From Theristus sp. LFF4_11 (Eukaryota; Nematoda; Chromadorea; Monhysterida; Xyalidae), in the NCBI GenBank assembly GCA_030248135.1, contig JASANC010005093.1:1-64000 (forward strand): DNA of 64,000 bases, in the 5' to 3' direction. Made by a program: the position numbers and the translations under genes. A model generated the notes under the pieces. The model ran no database searches, had not been told where the DNA came from, and saw nothing but the letters and a program-made list of their open reading frames with translations. Shown piece after piece: positions 10,241-22,742 of this stretch (position 1 is its first letter; each line of letters starts with the position of its first letter).

Positions 10241-13200
10241 ATGGCACGATTACGATTAAGTCGACTGGTTTTTCAAAATCAACCCATCTTCGGCTGCGCA
10301 ACCACCAATTCGAGGTCACATCGGCCAGTTCTACGCAAAGCTATTTCGACTCATCACCAATCACAACACGCAACGCCCACAGGGCAAGTGCATTCGAATG
10401 TAGAGTACAATTTTGAGACACTCACAAATGATTCCAATGAGACTACCGTTAAGTTCGATCGAAATCAGTTGCGACGCTATTTGATTGACTGCGAACAACG
10501 ATTGACCCGTGTCAGTGGAAAGCAGGAACAAGAGCGTCTGAAAGAAATCGTCCAGATGAAACGCCATTGGCAACAACAACTTGACACACTGCTTGAATTG
10601 CATGCGTTGATGCGAGGTAAAAACGGTCGGGACATGGCCTATTTAATCGAACGGGTCAGACGAAAATGACGTCGCATGCGCTAACACGTTCGCTTGTCTT
10701 GCACAGCAGTCTGAACTTTAGTTTTTTTAATTGCATGAAAGCTCTCTGGATTTCGGCTTTGAGAGAATCGTTCCCAGAGGATGGTACTCACAGGCTACAC
10801 CATTCGCATGGCTCACTCACATACGTGAGATTTATTTCATTGTTTCAAAATGCAAAAAAAACTACTGTGTTTTCCTTTTGTGCACTTCGAGTGTGTCAAA
10901 TAAAAAAAACACAAAAACACCGAAATTGAAAAAAAGCGCTCGACAGATTGCTCCGACGGCGAGCTGCAGCAAATGGCCGCCGCAGATCGCGGCCAGGCGT
11001 TGCGTCAGTTGTACGACATTGAGAAGCAACTCTTGGACGCCGTCGTGCCCGACGACCCGAATGATCAGTTGAATGAGGTGATACTCGAGGTGAGCACGGT
11101 TTTGGTTGAAGTCTCGATTGACAATTTGAAGTGATGGTTAGGTTCGAAACCGGTTCTACAAGTGATGAGATAATTGACACAGTTGGGTAACTTTGATGCG
11201 TTGTTTTGTTCGCTGCTGTCGTGGTCGTGCTAAACTCGAACATGTGATTGAAATTGCAATCATATTCGTATACAAACACACCGCCCGTCTGCCGCTGTGC
11301 TGACTCGTTCGTGATGGTAGTGGCGAGTTAAAAATTGAGTTTCTAACTAACAAAACGTTTTACAAATACAATAAAAACTTTTGAAAAAATTCAAATTCAC
11401 AGCAAAAATTTCAAAAAAATGACAAAAAAACAGTCCAGGTGCACGCGGCAGCCGGCGGCGATGAGGCCGCACTGTTCGCGGGCGATTTACTGCAAATGTA
11501 CGCCAGCTACGCAGCACAACGCCAGTGGCACACGCTGATTGTGAACTCGGATCAGACTGGCGCTGCTGGTGAGGGGGCAGTTTTGACCAAGAAAATTTTA
11601 AGCAAGCATTGAGATAAGAACGGTTAGCTTTATTGCGGTATTCCGGCGCACACGCGGTATTGACGCGGGAGGGTGAAGCGGGACGTCGTGGTCTTTGGTC
11701 TCCTTCCGGCGGTCACAACATAAAACACAAACGATTGACCCAAGCTCTGTATCCATTAAGCGGCATTCATGTAGTAGTATTTAGTGACCGCGCAGCTATG
11801 TTTCAACAAGCTACGCGTCACTAAATACTGCTTCATGAATGCGCCTTTAGTCTGCCTGTCTCAATGCGGTTTCTCCAACTTGTTTTGTTACCGCAAACAA
11901 CCAAAACGAAACGGTCTGCTGCAAAACGTTCCAGGCGGTCTGCACCGCGCGTCTATGCAGATCACCGGTGCCGAGTCGTACCGCTGGCTCAAGTTCGAAG
12001 CGGGCGTGCACCGCGTTCAGCGGGTACCCGCCACAGAGCGGTCGGGCCGCATTCACACGAGCACCGCCTGTGTCGCGGTGTTGCCCGTGCCGGACGAGAC
12101 CGTCGTACCCGTGCCAAAGCGCGACCTTGATGTGCAGCATTTTAAGGTACGGTGAAGAAAGCTGAAAATTGAGACTGACGGATTGCGGTATTTATAGTGT
12201 TTGGGGTCTTCTGCTTCATTCAATTTTACTTCATTCAACAGAATCGGAAAATGAAGAGAAATTAGTGCAAAACCAAATTGAAAAAAAGGTTGGTATTGCT
12301 GAAACTGAAATTACCCGGTCGGGAAGGGGGCTGCACACGGGTGAGAATAATTCTACACGTCGTCAGTTTGCACAACCAACCGATGGCAATTGGCACTCAC
12401 GGTCTTGTTCGCTTTCTTGTTCTGCTGATCGTTTTTTTGGTCAGCGTATCCCTGGTATCCGCCTTTCAGCGCGGCGCTAAACGCAGGAACTTGAATGAAA
12501 TGCTACCATGCAGTGCCGAGTGCAGCGCAGAGTTTGCTAGACGCAAAACAACAACAAACAACAACAATCTGCACGCCAGGCGAGCGGCCCCGGCGGCATG
12601 AACGTCAACAAGAACGCATCGGCGGTGCGCGTCAAGCATCTGCCGACCGGCACGACCGTCGAATGCCAGGAGTCGCGTCATTTGATGGCGAACATCGAGA
12701 GCGCGATGAAAAAGTTACGAGCGAAATTGTACGAACGAGTGAACGAGTCGAAACGGACGGCCACCGAGGCGCAACGCAGATTGCAGGTTTTGTTCTTTTT
12801 TTTGTTTTTGTGGTGGGCGTGAATTTTGTCGAGAGAAGTGTCCAGTGAGTCGGTCTTCGTTGGCGAGTGAAAGAAACGTGAGAACAATCATACTATTATC
12901 AAATTTTCAGTTCTGCGACTCAGTTTAAATACGTGAAAGGAAACTAGTTTCAGTCTTCATGTGGCAATTCAAAGTCGCCTAAGTATCTGGGCCAAATTTC
13001 GGGGACGCGGATCACTGCCAATTTTGAATTCCCGTGTCATGCTAAAACTGTTCACCTATTTACGCGCGCATTGACTCTCGGGACCAATACAAAAGATCAT
13101 GAAATAAAAAAGAACTGTCCACTGAAGCATTTTTTGCACCTTGATGGCAAAAAGACCTCGGTTTGTTGAGAAAACACTTAAAACAGGAAGTCTGTAAAAG

Positions 13201-13571
13201 TGTGGTGTACCGTGTACGTATAAACTACTATGTTCCACACCGTTTTCATTGTGTCACTGGAGCCGGCATTTTCAACACGATACGCTGATTGGGTGATCGA
13301 GGCACTCAATTTGCAAATTTTGAAAAAAACTGTTTTTTTTCAAATCCAGGTCGGCACCGGCCATCGACACGAGAAGATCCGAACGTACAACTATCCGCAC
13401 AATCGTGTGACGGACCATCGCGTGAAACAGACGTGGCCGCAACTGAAGGAACTGTTGAGCGGCGGACCAATGTTGCACGAACTGCTCTGCTCGCTGCAGC
13501 AGTTCGACTTTGAGCAAAGAGTCAACGAAGTGTTGACCTCGATTGAGGAGAAGCGACAGGATGAAAGCTGA
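10241..13571 (+). CDS. MTRF1L: Mitochondrial class-I peptide chain release factor with GGM in place of GGQ
   Basis: Six exons, 10241-10616, 10947-11089, 11439-11568, 11935-12146, 12580-12786 and 13350-13571, phase-consistent, 429 residues. The Arg-rich start [14 protein letters not shown] looks like a mitochondrial targeting signal. The RF1 fold follows: [33 protein letters not shown] with the RF1-type PAT stop-codon-reading tripeptide (247-249), SGRIHTST, the catalytic-loop exon and [16 protein letters not shown]. Known RF1-type factors read UAA/UAG and release the peptide through the universal GGQ motif. Here the loop reads [11 protein letters not shown], with Met294 at the Gln position (codon ATG), and the usual ERSQHKN downstream is ESRHLMAN. 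Everything else resembles a functional factor. It could be a specialised or inactive paralogue. Introns 3 and 5 hold repeats; intron 4 holds a signal-peptide ORF. Confidence 0.92.
11756..11850. mobile_element. Palindromic element D in release-factor intron 3
   Basis: A near-perfect ~95-bp palindrome starting TTAAGCGGCATTCATG and ending CATGAATGCGCCTTTAG, centred on a CAGCT...AGCT turn. Other copies are at 45452-45548 and 59796-59975. Confidence 0.85.
12383..12604 (+). CDS. Possible small secreted peptide ORF inside release-factor intron 4
   Basis: From ATG 12383 an open frame of about 70 codons starts [20 protein letters not shown], a strong signal-peptide-like hydrophobic core, followed by SAFQRG, a tribasic KRR and a segment with two cysteines ([10 protein letters not shown]) ending in RRK. 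It then becomes Asn-rich and runs into the next release-factor exon in another frame, so a full gene would have to end or splice before 12580. The layout (signal peptide, basic cleavage site, short Cys peptide) is that of a peptide prohormone. No homologue is recognised and no promoter or separate terminator is evident. It may be chance. Confidence 0.25.
12944..13095. repeat. Repeat family E copy in release-factor intron 5
   Basis: Starts near GTTTCAGTCTTCATGTGGCA, contains CCAATTTTGAATTCCCGTG and ends ACGCGCGCATTGACTCTCG. The two halves are loosely inverted. Related to 9540 and 62280. Confidence 0.65.
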
Positions 13572-14111
13572 AAACAAATTACCACCATCCTTAAAACTTG
13601 GCATTGTGCAGTAGCTATTGCGGGGCGGTATTTGATTTTAGATCGGTGTCATATTGTAGTATAGTTGTTTTCGTTCACTTCAGACGGAAATAACGGAAAG
13701 CTTTATTCAGAAAACACGAAAAATAAAATGAAGAAAAATGAATAAGCTGTTTTGAAATGACGAGTGAAGAATAATCAGAAAGTTGTAAAATAACCGAAGT
13801 AACACAAATCACAGGAAAACCACCGTTGTCACAGCTAACCGATTGAAAACTACAAGATTGTATGCTAAGTCAAACATTGGAAAATGGTAAAATAAACACT
13901 GGTCGGTTAGGGTCGACTAAAAATAAAAAAATATCCCACGAACACGAATGCAAACTCTGGTAATATGATTTGTGCACTTCGTGATTAAAACAGTCCAGAA
14001 ATCGAAGTCGTTTAAATCAATTTGTGGAATGCCAAAACAGTGGGACAAGTGTTTACTGCAGTGGGTGATGGGTGTCGACACGAGTTTAGTGGTTTTATGG
14101 TTTAGTTTCGT
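13572..14111. other. Intergenic between convergent genes
   Basis: The release factor and the VWA-like gene converge here, so both 3' UTRs should lie within. AATAAA words occur (e.g. 13722-13727). No other feature seen. Confidence 0.5.
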
Positions 14112-17100
14112 TTAGTATTTCTTGTTTCGCGTCGTTGGTGTGCCGATGGCTGTCGCATTGCTTTTTGTTGCCACTGAACCTTTCTTCGGAGGCGTAGCGG
14201 TGTTACCACCTGCTTTCGCAGTCGCTTTGGTTGTGGCTGAAAAGTAGAACCGCTGGACGTCATAACTTTGTCAAACTTCAGTGAGAATAAACATCACGTG
14301 TAACATTTCACGTAACACCAAAAGTTGCTTTAAGTAGTGTTTTTAGCATTCAGTTTTCCCGCCAATAAATTTGTTGGTGTTTTCCGAAAATTTTATCGGA
14401 TATTGTATGTAGATTTCTCACCTCAGCGTCAGTGCTGTTGACACTTGACCGACAATGTCAACAACATTAAGAAAGACTGACATTTTGTTACGACGTTCAC
14501 TTGCCGTATTTTTTAGACGTTGCATAAATAGTGGCAACTTTGAGCAGATCAGCGGACGGCTGCCGCAGCATTATAATGCCATTACCCTTTGCTCCTCCCC
14601 ATTCTGCAGTTTTCTGTCTTTTGATTTCGCCGTAGTTGGTCAACTCTGCCAAGAAACAAGACTTTTCTATTGCGTTTGCAACTTCTGATACTCATTTAAA
14701 AATACCGGAACGTAAAATTAAATTAGCACAAAAGCCACTACAAACTGGACCTGAGTTATTAGCAACACTGGGAATGAATAGTCCACAGATTGCTGAGTGA
14801 ACATTGGTGGTAACATTTAGAAACCTGTTGGTCACAGGCCAATACGTCCACCCACACATATTGTCGGAATTTAGTGGATATTCTGCCTCAAAAGACACTG
14901 CATTTTCATGCGATGAATGAAACGTGGCAGAGTTGACCAACGACGGGGCACAGCTCACCTGTGCTGGTGTTGATGCTGTCCGAGTTTTTCGCGGTTAGAT
15001 TGCTGTGTTTCCGTGTTGTTGTCGACGCAGCCGTGACGTCCGTGCCCGTACTGAACGTTGTTCCCGTTGTCGTCGTCTCGGTCGACTTTGCGCCGTTATT
15101 CTCCGTGCCCTTTTTGCTGCGTTGCTTCCGTTTACCCGTTTTACCGCCGCCGGCTCGTTTCTTCCGCCTTAGACCGAGCTCTTCCTCGATCTCCTCCGCT
15201 TTGCGGCTCATCAGCTTCTCGTGCGTCGCTTTCATCGCGGCCGCAGCAAAATTGCCGGACCGCGTATTCATCAACGCCTGCACACAGTGATCAAATTGAC
15301 ATGATTCGATATTTGTAAAAGTCTGATAGCATCAGGACACTCGGTTCCTTGTAATCGATACGTGCACTAAAATGAAGTTCATAGTCAGTTTTGGGCGTTT
15401 TACGGACTCAGCGAGTGTTCATGTTGCTAGTATTAGCGAGTTCAACACTCGAGCGTTAACTTGACAACTGTTAACATTACCAAACTAAAACCGCGTTTCA
15501 TGTTTATCTCTTGTGGTGTCAGCTCGCAAGCACAACAAAACTGACGTTAAACTAATTAAACGTTATTAAAACTGACGTTAAACTCGTTAAACGTCGTTAT
15601 CGTCAATCAGCGGCGTGGTGGGCTGTTTTATTTATCGCTTCCTTTAAAGACAGCACATTCTTGTGCGTGTTTGTTGTCTGTACAGCTAGCAAATCATTGA
15701 AAAAGCTGTAGAAAATTCACCTGAAAGTGTATGTATAAACCGGCTTTCAGCGAGAATTTTAGCCGTTTCAGTTTTTGTCGTTTTCTGTATTCTCGTATCT
15801 GCGTGACAATCAACAAGATGAACAGCGAAATAGCCGCAATGCCGCCGAGCGGTATCACGACCAGCAGCCACGGTTTACATTCGAACAGATCACCGGTGCA
15901 CTCGGCGGCGCTGCCTTTTGGCACGCAGTTGTCGATTTTAACGCCCTCAACGCATTCGCGAATCTTCGGTCCCGCCTCGGTGGTCGTTTCGACGAAATTC
16001 CGTTTCTTGCAATGGAGCCGAAGTTCTGAAACGTTGAAACAATATTCACGTCGACAGGATTGTTTTTAGCTGAAAGTATTGTGCAACCAAGTGAATTCAA
16101 GGAGTTGTGGTGCTCTGAATCAAATCTTTCGATCTGATGCTTAGTAAACCTAGCAGTAAAGTAGAATGAAAATTCTGCAACGCCGTCGCATGTTGAGACT
16201 GTGATTTTTAGACTGTGGATGTTGAAGCAGTGTTGGTACGATTCTACCTGGTGGCGTGCGCCCACAGGCTCTGCAAGTGCGACAATACCCGACCGATAGG
16301 ACCGGTGTTATGACTACTAATATATTCAGTTCAGTTATGTCAGGCCTCATGATTCGATCTGCTGTTTTCACTGTCATAAGTTAGTTACCTTGTATGTTCA
16401 ACCCTGTCTGGCCACCAACCGTGTTGTGAGGTAATGGACCTCTGTAGAGCGCTGGGGAAGTTTGCCAGTGCAGTTTCATCCATGCCGCAATATGCCGCCG
16501 GTACTTTGAAAAATTTTGTGGCGTTCAAATAGCTCTGCACTGCTTCGACGGTGCTCGCAACCAATGGGTCGTTGTCACATTGTTTACCGGCCTCCGGGAA
16601 AATGAATACGAAGACGAGCGACTGAAGTTAATTAGGTTTCTGATGTCACTGTTTGTGCAACAATTGACAAAAACCACGATTCTGCAGGACGTGAACAATT
16701 CTTCAGGCAAGATTTACTCGAACTGTGGCGCTCTTGCTGGCCTATGGTCTAGTTTATATTCAGCCAAGCCACACCACAGTCTGTTTTGAGGACACTTTTA
16801 ACGACTTCAAGCAGAGATTTCAAAACCAAAAGCGCACATCACTCACCGCTCTGCAGTTGTTGCCAAGCGTGCTTTTGATCTCGGATCCTGGAATGTCGTG
16901 TGGCGCCAGAACGATGATGATACGATCGACTGGCCTTGGATCGTATTCATTCATTTCGCGTTCTTTCACCGGCGAAAATATGTTCTCCTCCGTCCAGTTG
17001 ACGTAATTGTTCAGACCTGGTTTGTGGATAAATAAAGGAATTCTCAATTGAATTGATTTCACATCGTTTGCATTAGTTTTTTTAGTTGCCGTCGCCGAAT

Positions 17101-18183
17101 CCGAATCCGAATTCTTCCGTCGCCGTCGTTCATTCAGAAAAAACCATTTCCTCCCTAAAACACATCTAAAAAAACAAGCAATTTTTTCAACCACAAACAG
17201 GACCCGCAATTGTCCACACCACACAACAGACACAAACAACGCAGAATCCCAAAAATCAAAAAAAAGAAATCGAAAATGCACCAATTTCAAATTATCCCTT
17301 TCCCGCGCTTTCAACCTGACCGCAAGGACGCAAGGCACGTCACTCAGCGAATGCTTCATTCATCTCATTAAACAGTCGACCAAAAAAACTAGTTTTTAGG
17401 GTTTGCTGTACGAACAGTACCGACCAGCCGAGATCGACATCGTGGCGAGCATGCTCTCCCGGATGTACTGATCGATTTGCTCAACGAGCTCCTCGTGGCT
17501 TCGGACATCTTTCATAATCATCTCGTACATTTTATCGACGGGGCTGTTCGGATGCGTCCAGACGGCCGAATAAGTGATCTTTGGGTGTTCATCTTGAAAC
17601 GTCCTGAACAGGTAAACAATGAAATATGCAGCATTATGTCGATTTCAGTACGTGGGTGCTCTGAAAAGTAAAGTCCTCTGAAATCCGTGCACTTTGCTTC
17701 GGAACGCACGCGTGGTTTCAAATTTATTGTTAGACAGCCCAGGAATGCACTGTGCGTTCGTTGCAGTATTTGCCAGTGTGTTTGGTTGCGACATGCAGTG
17801 CAGTATCATCCAACCAGACAACAAACCAGTGCTGGATAATAAGTGCACAGAATCACGCGTTCAGACCAAAGAACTTCACGATCTAATTGAACTTCAATAC
17901 ACACTCCCTTGCTTTTGAACCGCACTAACGTTTCGAGATTGCGTCGAATGAAACTGACGATCACTTTATTGAACGCCTGCCTCTGGTGACCGCCGAATTC
18001 CTGTGCGCCCGAAATGATGTATGCGACTTCGGTGGGATTTTGGAATGGTTCACTGGTCGTCTCGCGTCGTAGTCGTAGTCCGTGCCGTGCCAGTTTCGTT
18101 GGCAACGCCACAATGAAACTGACGTTATTTGCGGCAATTAAGAGGAAATACTGAACAACCGCCAGTGTTCGAAGGCGTGTCAT
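14112..18183 (-). CDS. Single-pass membrane protein with degenerate VWA-like ectodomain
   Basis: Seven phase-consistent exons read on the minus strand: 17930-18183, 17425-17603, 16847-17016, 16420-16621, 15721-16025, 14959-15277 and 14112-14236; 517 residues. A signal peptide (about 1-31) is followed by a region that reads like a von Willebrand A fold: VAYIISGAQEFGG, FNKVIVSFIRR, KITYSAVWTHP, IRESMLATMSISAGLNNYV and DRIIIVLAPHD, then SLVFVFIFPEAGKQ. The metal site DxSxS expected after the first strand is missing (IISGAQ), so metal-dependent adhesion is unlikely by the usual route. Cys residues cluster before one membrane span (about 321-343, WLLVVIPLGGIAAISLFILL). The cytoplasmic tail has REYRKRQKLKR, then a Lys/Glu and Thr-rich tail ending TTRNKKY. 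Likely at the cell surface. No family name can be given with confidence. Confidence 0.75.
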
Positions 18184-20486
18184 CGGCAGAAATGTTTTCG
18201 TTTTATATTTTTTTGCGTGATATTCTGTTTGTTTTAAAATGTTCGCTGCTGATGTGTTGTTGTGAAGAACGGAAGATGAGCAGGTCTGTCTGGTGTGTCC
18301 GTCGCACTACTGACGAATGGAAGGAGGCCCCGGATATGCGTTACGTCTCGCTGGCGAAACCGCAAACCTTGTCGTGTTGGAAACAATGAATCAGAAGCTC
18401 AGAACAAGCAGTTGAACCAGTTAATGTCAATTAGCTAGTTACGAACAAAAAACCAGTGCTTTTTTGTCCGGTTTCAGATAAGCATCGACTTAGTCATCAG
18501 GTGTTGTACCCGTTGTTGTTGTTGTTTATTGCATCGTCAAACCGTTTCGATCCGTAATACCGTCCGAGTTATACATGTGTTCAGGACTGGACACACCATT
18601 TCAATGTGGCCAACGGAAGCTGGTTGCTCTACTAAGCGTTGTCAGTGTCTCGTTGGTGATGTCCTCTCCTCCACAAAACAAGTTTAGCGCTCAATTAAGA
18701 ATGCATGAAAACTTCTTGCGCGCCGTTTTGTAATAGCTTTGCAGGGTGTGCAGTCAAGCTTACGAAACCCGATACATGCAGCGCAGCTCTTTTTACGAGC
18801 AACTGTCAACTTTCTGCGGTGCGTGTTGTCCCGGTTATTGTGTGCCGTTTTTCTGAGCGTCCGGTTACAAAGGATCAATTTACAATAGGTTTATTGAAAA
18901 TACAAGACCGCTCTGGGCTGACACGAAGCGCGGTATTGCATCGGATCTCGATTTGCAGTTTCACTGTTACTTTTCTGATTGCGTGTTATAGGGGAAATTT
19001 GAGAAAGAAGTAAAGGCAAGGGTATACAAATTTTTTCCTGATACAATCAAGGACATGAAGGGCAATCGTGTCGAGACCCAGCACAGTAGATACCGTATTC
19101 TGTGTGGCTTTGGATTCTTCTGCCATTCGAAAAAAGACACTGACACACTTTTCCCTTTGTTCAGTTATTCATTCGACACCAGTAAATGTTGCATTGGTAT
19201 TTTTGTCTCGAGACAAAAGTTATGTGACACTGTTTTTGGATTGAATACGAGAAAAACTTTTTTGCTTTGCATGATTATTACCAAATTCGCTCTAAAAATA
19301 TCCATTGGATCCACGGTCCCCAGTACACACGCTGAAAAATTTCAGTTTCAGTGTCCTTGTCCCTATTTTGTATGAAAGTCTGAAATGAATAACTGACCAT
19401 TTTAAGCGCACTTTCATACAAAATACGGACGCGGATACCGACACGAAACGATAAATCTTTTTAGCGCGCAACAACTACCGTCTTAACAATCAATCGTGCT
19501 TCACGAATCGGCAGTAAAAAAACCACCCACTCTGTGGTTTACACTGACTGAAAAAAACACTGAAATGCGGTAAAATCTGTTTCATGAAAAAGAAACCACC
19601 GAACACGCTTAATCACTGCAATAAATGTTTTGTCTGGCCATTTTTAGAGACGTCGGCGACACGGACGATACACACAATAAGAGGTAAATTATTCCGCTTA
19701 ATGATGGACATACAAACAAACAAATAACGTACAAGGAAATTCATAGTCGAAACAAAACGCGTATGGAAAATGAAAAAAAACGCGTTTTTTTCTCCGAATC
19801 CAACGGTTTCAATTTTTTTGCGCACAGAACGATTCACAGCATCCGCAAAATGCTAATCGTTTCAATGTATGAAATTCAGGCTTTTTGTTCCATGTTTTCC
19901 AAGCTACACACACGCACACAAGAGAAACAAATGAAATTTCAGTGCAATCAAAATTGGAATATAACGTTTTTTTTATTTTGGCTTTTTGGTTCAGTGAGGC
20001 ATATAATCCAGCCAAAATTAGTCTGGTGTCCAGAAGCCTGTAAAAATTTCTGTAAACTTGTGGTGTTTTCTGATCCATTGTCGATGCAGATAGATAGTGT
20101 GACTTGATCATATTTATGAAACCACAAAAAAACTTTTGTGTTCAGTCATAAATTAGCGAAAAAAGGCTGTTTAGAGCGGTCGGTGCACTAAACAAATCAA
20201 AAAAAGAACTGGTGGAAGAGTGATGGTTTTTCGAGGGCGATAATTTTGAGCTTAAGGTTGATATGCCATTCGCAAGTTCAAAAATTATTTACTTCGCGCA
20301 ATTATTCGATTATGTTGTTTTTGATTATAATTTTTGAATTTTTATCTCACACACAATGGGCACTGGTCGTTTTTTGTGTGTTGACTTTCAGATCTTGTTT
20401 GAGAAAAAAAAGATTTTTCAGGTCGTTCCAGAATTAAAGAAAACAGCTTCTTGACACTAAATTCGAACATTTTTTGTCGTTTCACG
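18184..20486. other. Intergenic, no gene seen
   Basis: Divergent spacer between the VWA-like gene and the neuropeptide gene. ORFs up to ~115 codons are A/T-rich and without domains. One foldback B remnant lies at 19066-19115, and around 19330-19450 a TTTCATACAAAATA word and a near complement form a loose inverted repeat. Nothing else supported. Confidence 0.5.
19066..19115. repeat. Foldback family B remnant
   Basis: Carries the words CGTGTCGAGACCCAGCACAG and GATACCGTATTCTGTG typical of the family at 6390, 44300 and 48393. Only one half is seen. Confidence 0.6.
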
Positions 20487-21320
20487 ATGTCGCCAGTTTT
20501 CAATCGGCTCGTGTCTTTGCTCGTTGCAGCCGCACTTTGTTACAGTGAAACGACGCAAGGTGGCACCATTAACGTGTCAAAGTTTCCTATGATTAGGTTG
20601 GACAGAAGATGTTTGGTACTTTCAAATGCGCTAACTTTCTCAGACAAACAGCTAATTGGCTGATTTTTTAGGTGCTCTGCTGTAAATCACTGAGAATAGG
20701 TGAACACTTTGTTTTTTTGCAAGATTGACAATTTTGGACCGCCATAGTGTTCAACCAGTGGGTGAAACGGCAAAAACTAACCATTGTCAAAAACCTGTGT
20801 CAACGTTGGTTTTATGCCGAACAATAAAAAATTTGGTAAATAGTTTTTTGCTGACAAAACCCCACCAAGCCAAACAGAACTCCCTAATTTGGAAGCAATC
20901 CGGCTTCAGGAGGAACTAATGCTAAAGTCACACAAATCTGTATGTAGCTTCAGATTCCGACCTCTGAAAAACTGAAAACTCCGTCACGCGGACTGCAAGT
21001 TTCAGATTGTTTTGACTGCGCAATTTTGCAAAACATACGAATCTCAACAATAACACCAGTTTTGAATGCAAAACAATGCACAACTTGTTTCTTCGCATCC
21101 CAGATTACTGAACGGCAATTATCTGAACAAGAACAACAACAACAACGTGGCTCGGCGACAGAGCCAAGCGGAAAAATACGCGAAACGAGCAGCGACTGAT
21201 GCCAGTTCGGTTTTGGTGGTTCCCATTCGTGCGCTCCGACAAACGCGATATCCGTATGCTAATTCGCAGATGGACAATTGCTACTTCTCGCCGGTACAGT
21301 GCATTTTCGAGCGTCGCTGA
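20487..21320 (+). CDS. Allatostatin-C/somatostatin-like neuropeptide precursor
   Basis: Two exons, 20487-20596 and 21104-21320, join in phase 2 (donor GTTGGA, acceptor TCCCAG) and give 108 residues. The start MSPVFNRLVSLLVAAALCYS is a signal peptide. The propeptide has a poly-Asn stretch, dibasic sites (ARRQ, YAKRAA) and a single C-terminal cyclic candidate, QMDNCYFSPVQCIFERR. The ring CYFSPVQC has the six-residue spacing and C-Y-F-x-P-x-x-C pattern of arthropod allatostatin C (CYFNPISC type), which acts through somatostatin-type receptors. The Gln after LR in RALRQTRYPY could become pyroglutamate, as in insect allatostatin C. The peptide ends CIFERR rather than CF, so the exact C-terminus is uncertain. 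An extra small exon between the two cannot be excluded. Confidence 0.6.
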
Positions 21321-22742
21321 TGATTGGATGGACTCTGGTTCGCGGCGGCCAATCAACGGTGGACCGAAAATGTTGTAATTTGAAAGTGAACCTGTGGGTC
21401 TGAAATTTACAATCGGATGAATGATTCTACAGTGAAATTATCTACAGTTGAAATTGAAATCCACACAGTTGAAATTGTTTCAACATGATTCATTACTGTG
21501 TTTTTACAATATGCTTTTCTGAAAATAAGACCAAAGGCCCACATTTCAAGTTTGAAAGAAACCGTCGACTTTTATATGACCGATACTCTGCTGTACGTTC
21601 TCACTAAAATCGTATGATACAACAACAGGGAAATAGCAGAAATCTACTCTGTATTCTGATAAATGTGTGCGTGAGAGATAAAAACTAAACTTTGTGACCA
21701 TTGGCAATAAATTTTTGCTCACTAAAATGCCACAAAATGCAGTGCAAGAGAAAACGTCTGTTTACGATTCAGTTTCGCGACAACATTCCACTAACTGGAG
21801 TCCCAGTCTGACTGAAGCCGGGGGCACTTTCAACACGCTTGCTTTCAATCTCACAGGCACTTACAGACAAACGCACTGGCACTCATGTTTGTCTGTGTGT
21901 TTGTTTGTATCCGTGAAACCAACACACTGCCTGAAGGCAACGCGTTGCAGGTTTTCAAGCAAGTTTTTAAGAAAGGTTTGTGAGACTTGCTGCGTTTTTT
22001 TGTCACAGAAAAGAAGAAAGTTATGTAATACGTTCAAAATGTCATGAACTTATCGCGAAGTTGAATCGAACAAAAACAGAACTTGAAGCAGGAAAAAGGA
22101 ATGCATGCTAATCAAACACAACACTGGAACGTAAACGAGAAAATAAATAAATGTAACTGAAAATGTTCAATTCACACACACTGAGAACGTCTACCGAACA
22201 ACTAAATTTGTGTCGTTTACAATTTTGTCCAGTAATTTGTTCAGTAGACGTTCTCTGTTTAAGAAGCAATGGAAGAGCAGAGAGGGTTGCACAGTCGCAG
22301 AAGTAGTTCGTCCGACAAAAAGCGATTTTGTGTTGTCAGTGCCCCAAAACAGTGCCGCGGATGTGGATTCAAAAACCGATGCGGATTCAAAAAAATCAAC
22401 ACTTCAATGACTGCGCATCTCAAAAGTTCATGTGAAATGCGAAATAGTGCCCGTAAAAACACAAAGAAACATGCACACAGAAAAAAAAACAACAAAAACA
22501 CAAAAACAGCCCTTTGTGGAATCGGGAATGGAAGAACAGACGCGTTCAAAAGCAGAGCATGCATTGTAGATAACTAATTTCCAAAAATAGAATGGTAATA
22601 AAAAACACACACACACATTACGGAATCAATTGGTGGCAAAGCAGCCGGTTCCTCACAAATTGCCACTTCCATTCACGTCTAAACGATTGTCCAGAAGAGC
22701 AAAAGTGCAAAAGAGTCCAATCCACAAAACAGTGAGCGTTGC
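21321..22742. other. Intergenic, no gene seen
   Basis: A/T-rich, with short ORFs only, and it should contain the 3' ends of the convergent neuropeptide and Cys-rich genes. A small hairpin lies at 22182-22257 and a CA-repeat at about 22606-22617. Nothing else supported. Confidence 0.5.
22182..22257. repeat. Short hairpin
   Basis: GAGAACGTCTACCGAACAA is answered by TTGTTCAGTAGACGTTCTC, a ~19-bp stem with one mismatch and a ~37-bp loop. Possibly a solo MITE remnant. Confidence 0.7.

Noticed and set aside
16820..17359. 179-codon minus-strand ORF as a single exon
   Set aside because: Only 16847-17016 fits the VWA-like gene; the rest reads through intron 2 and lacks protein-like codon use.
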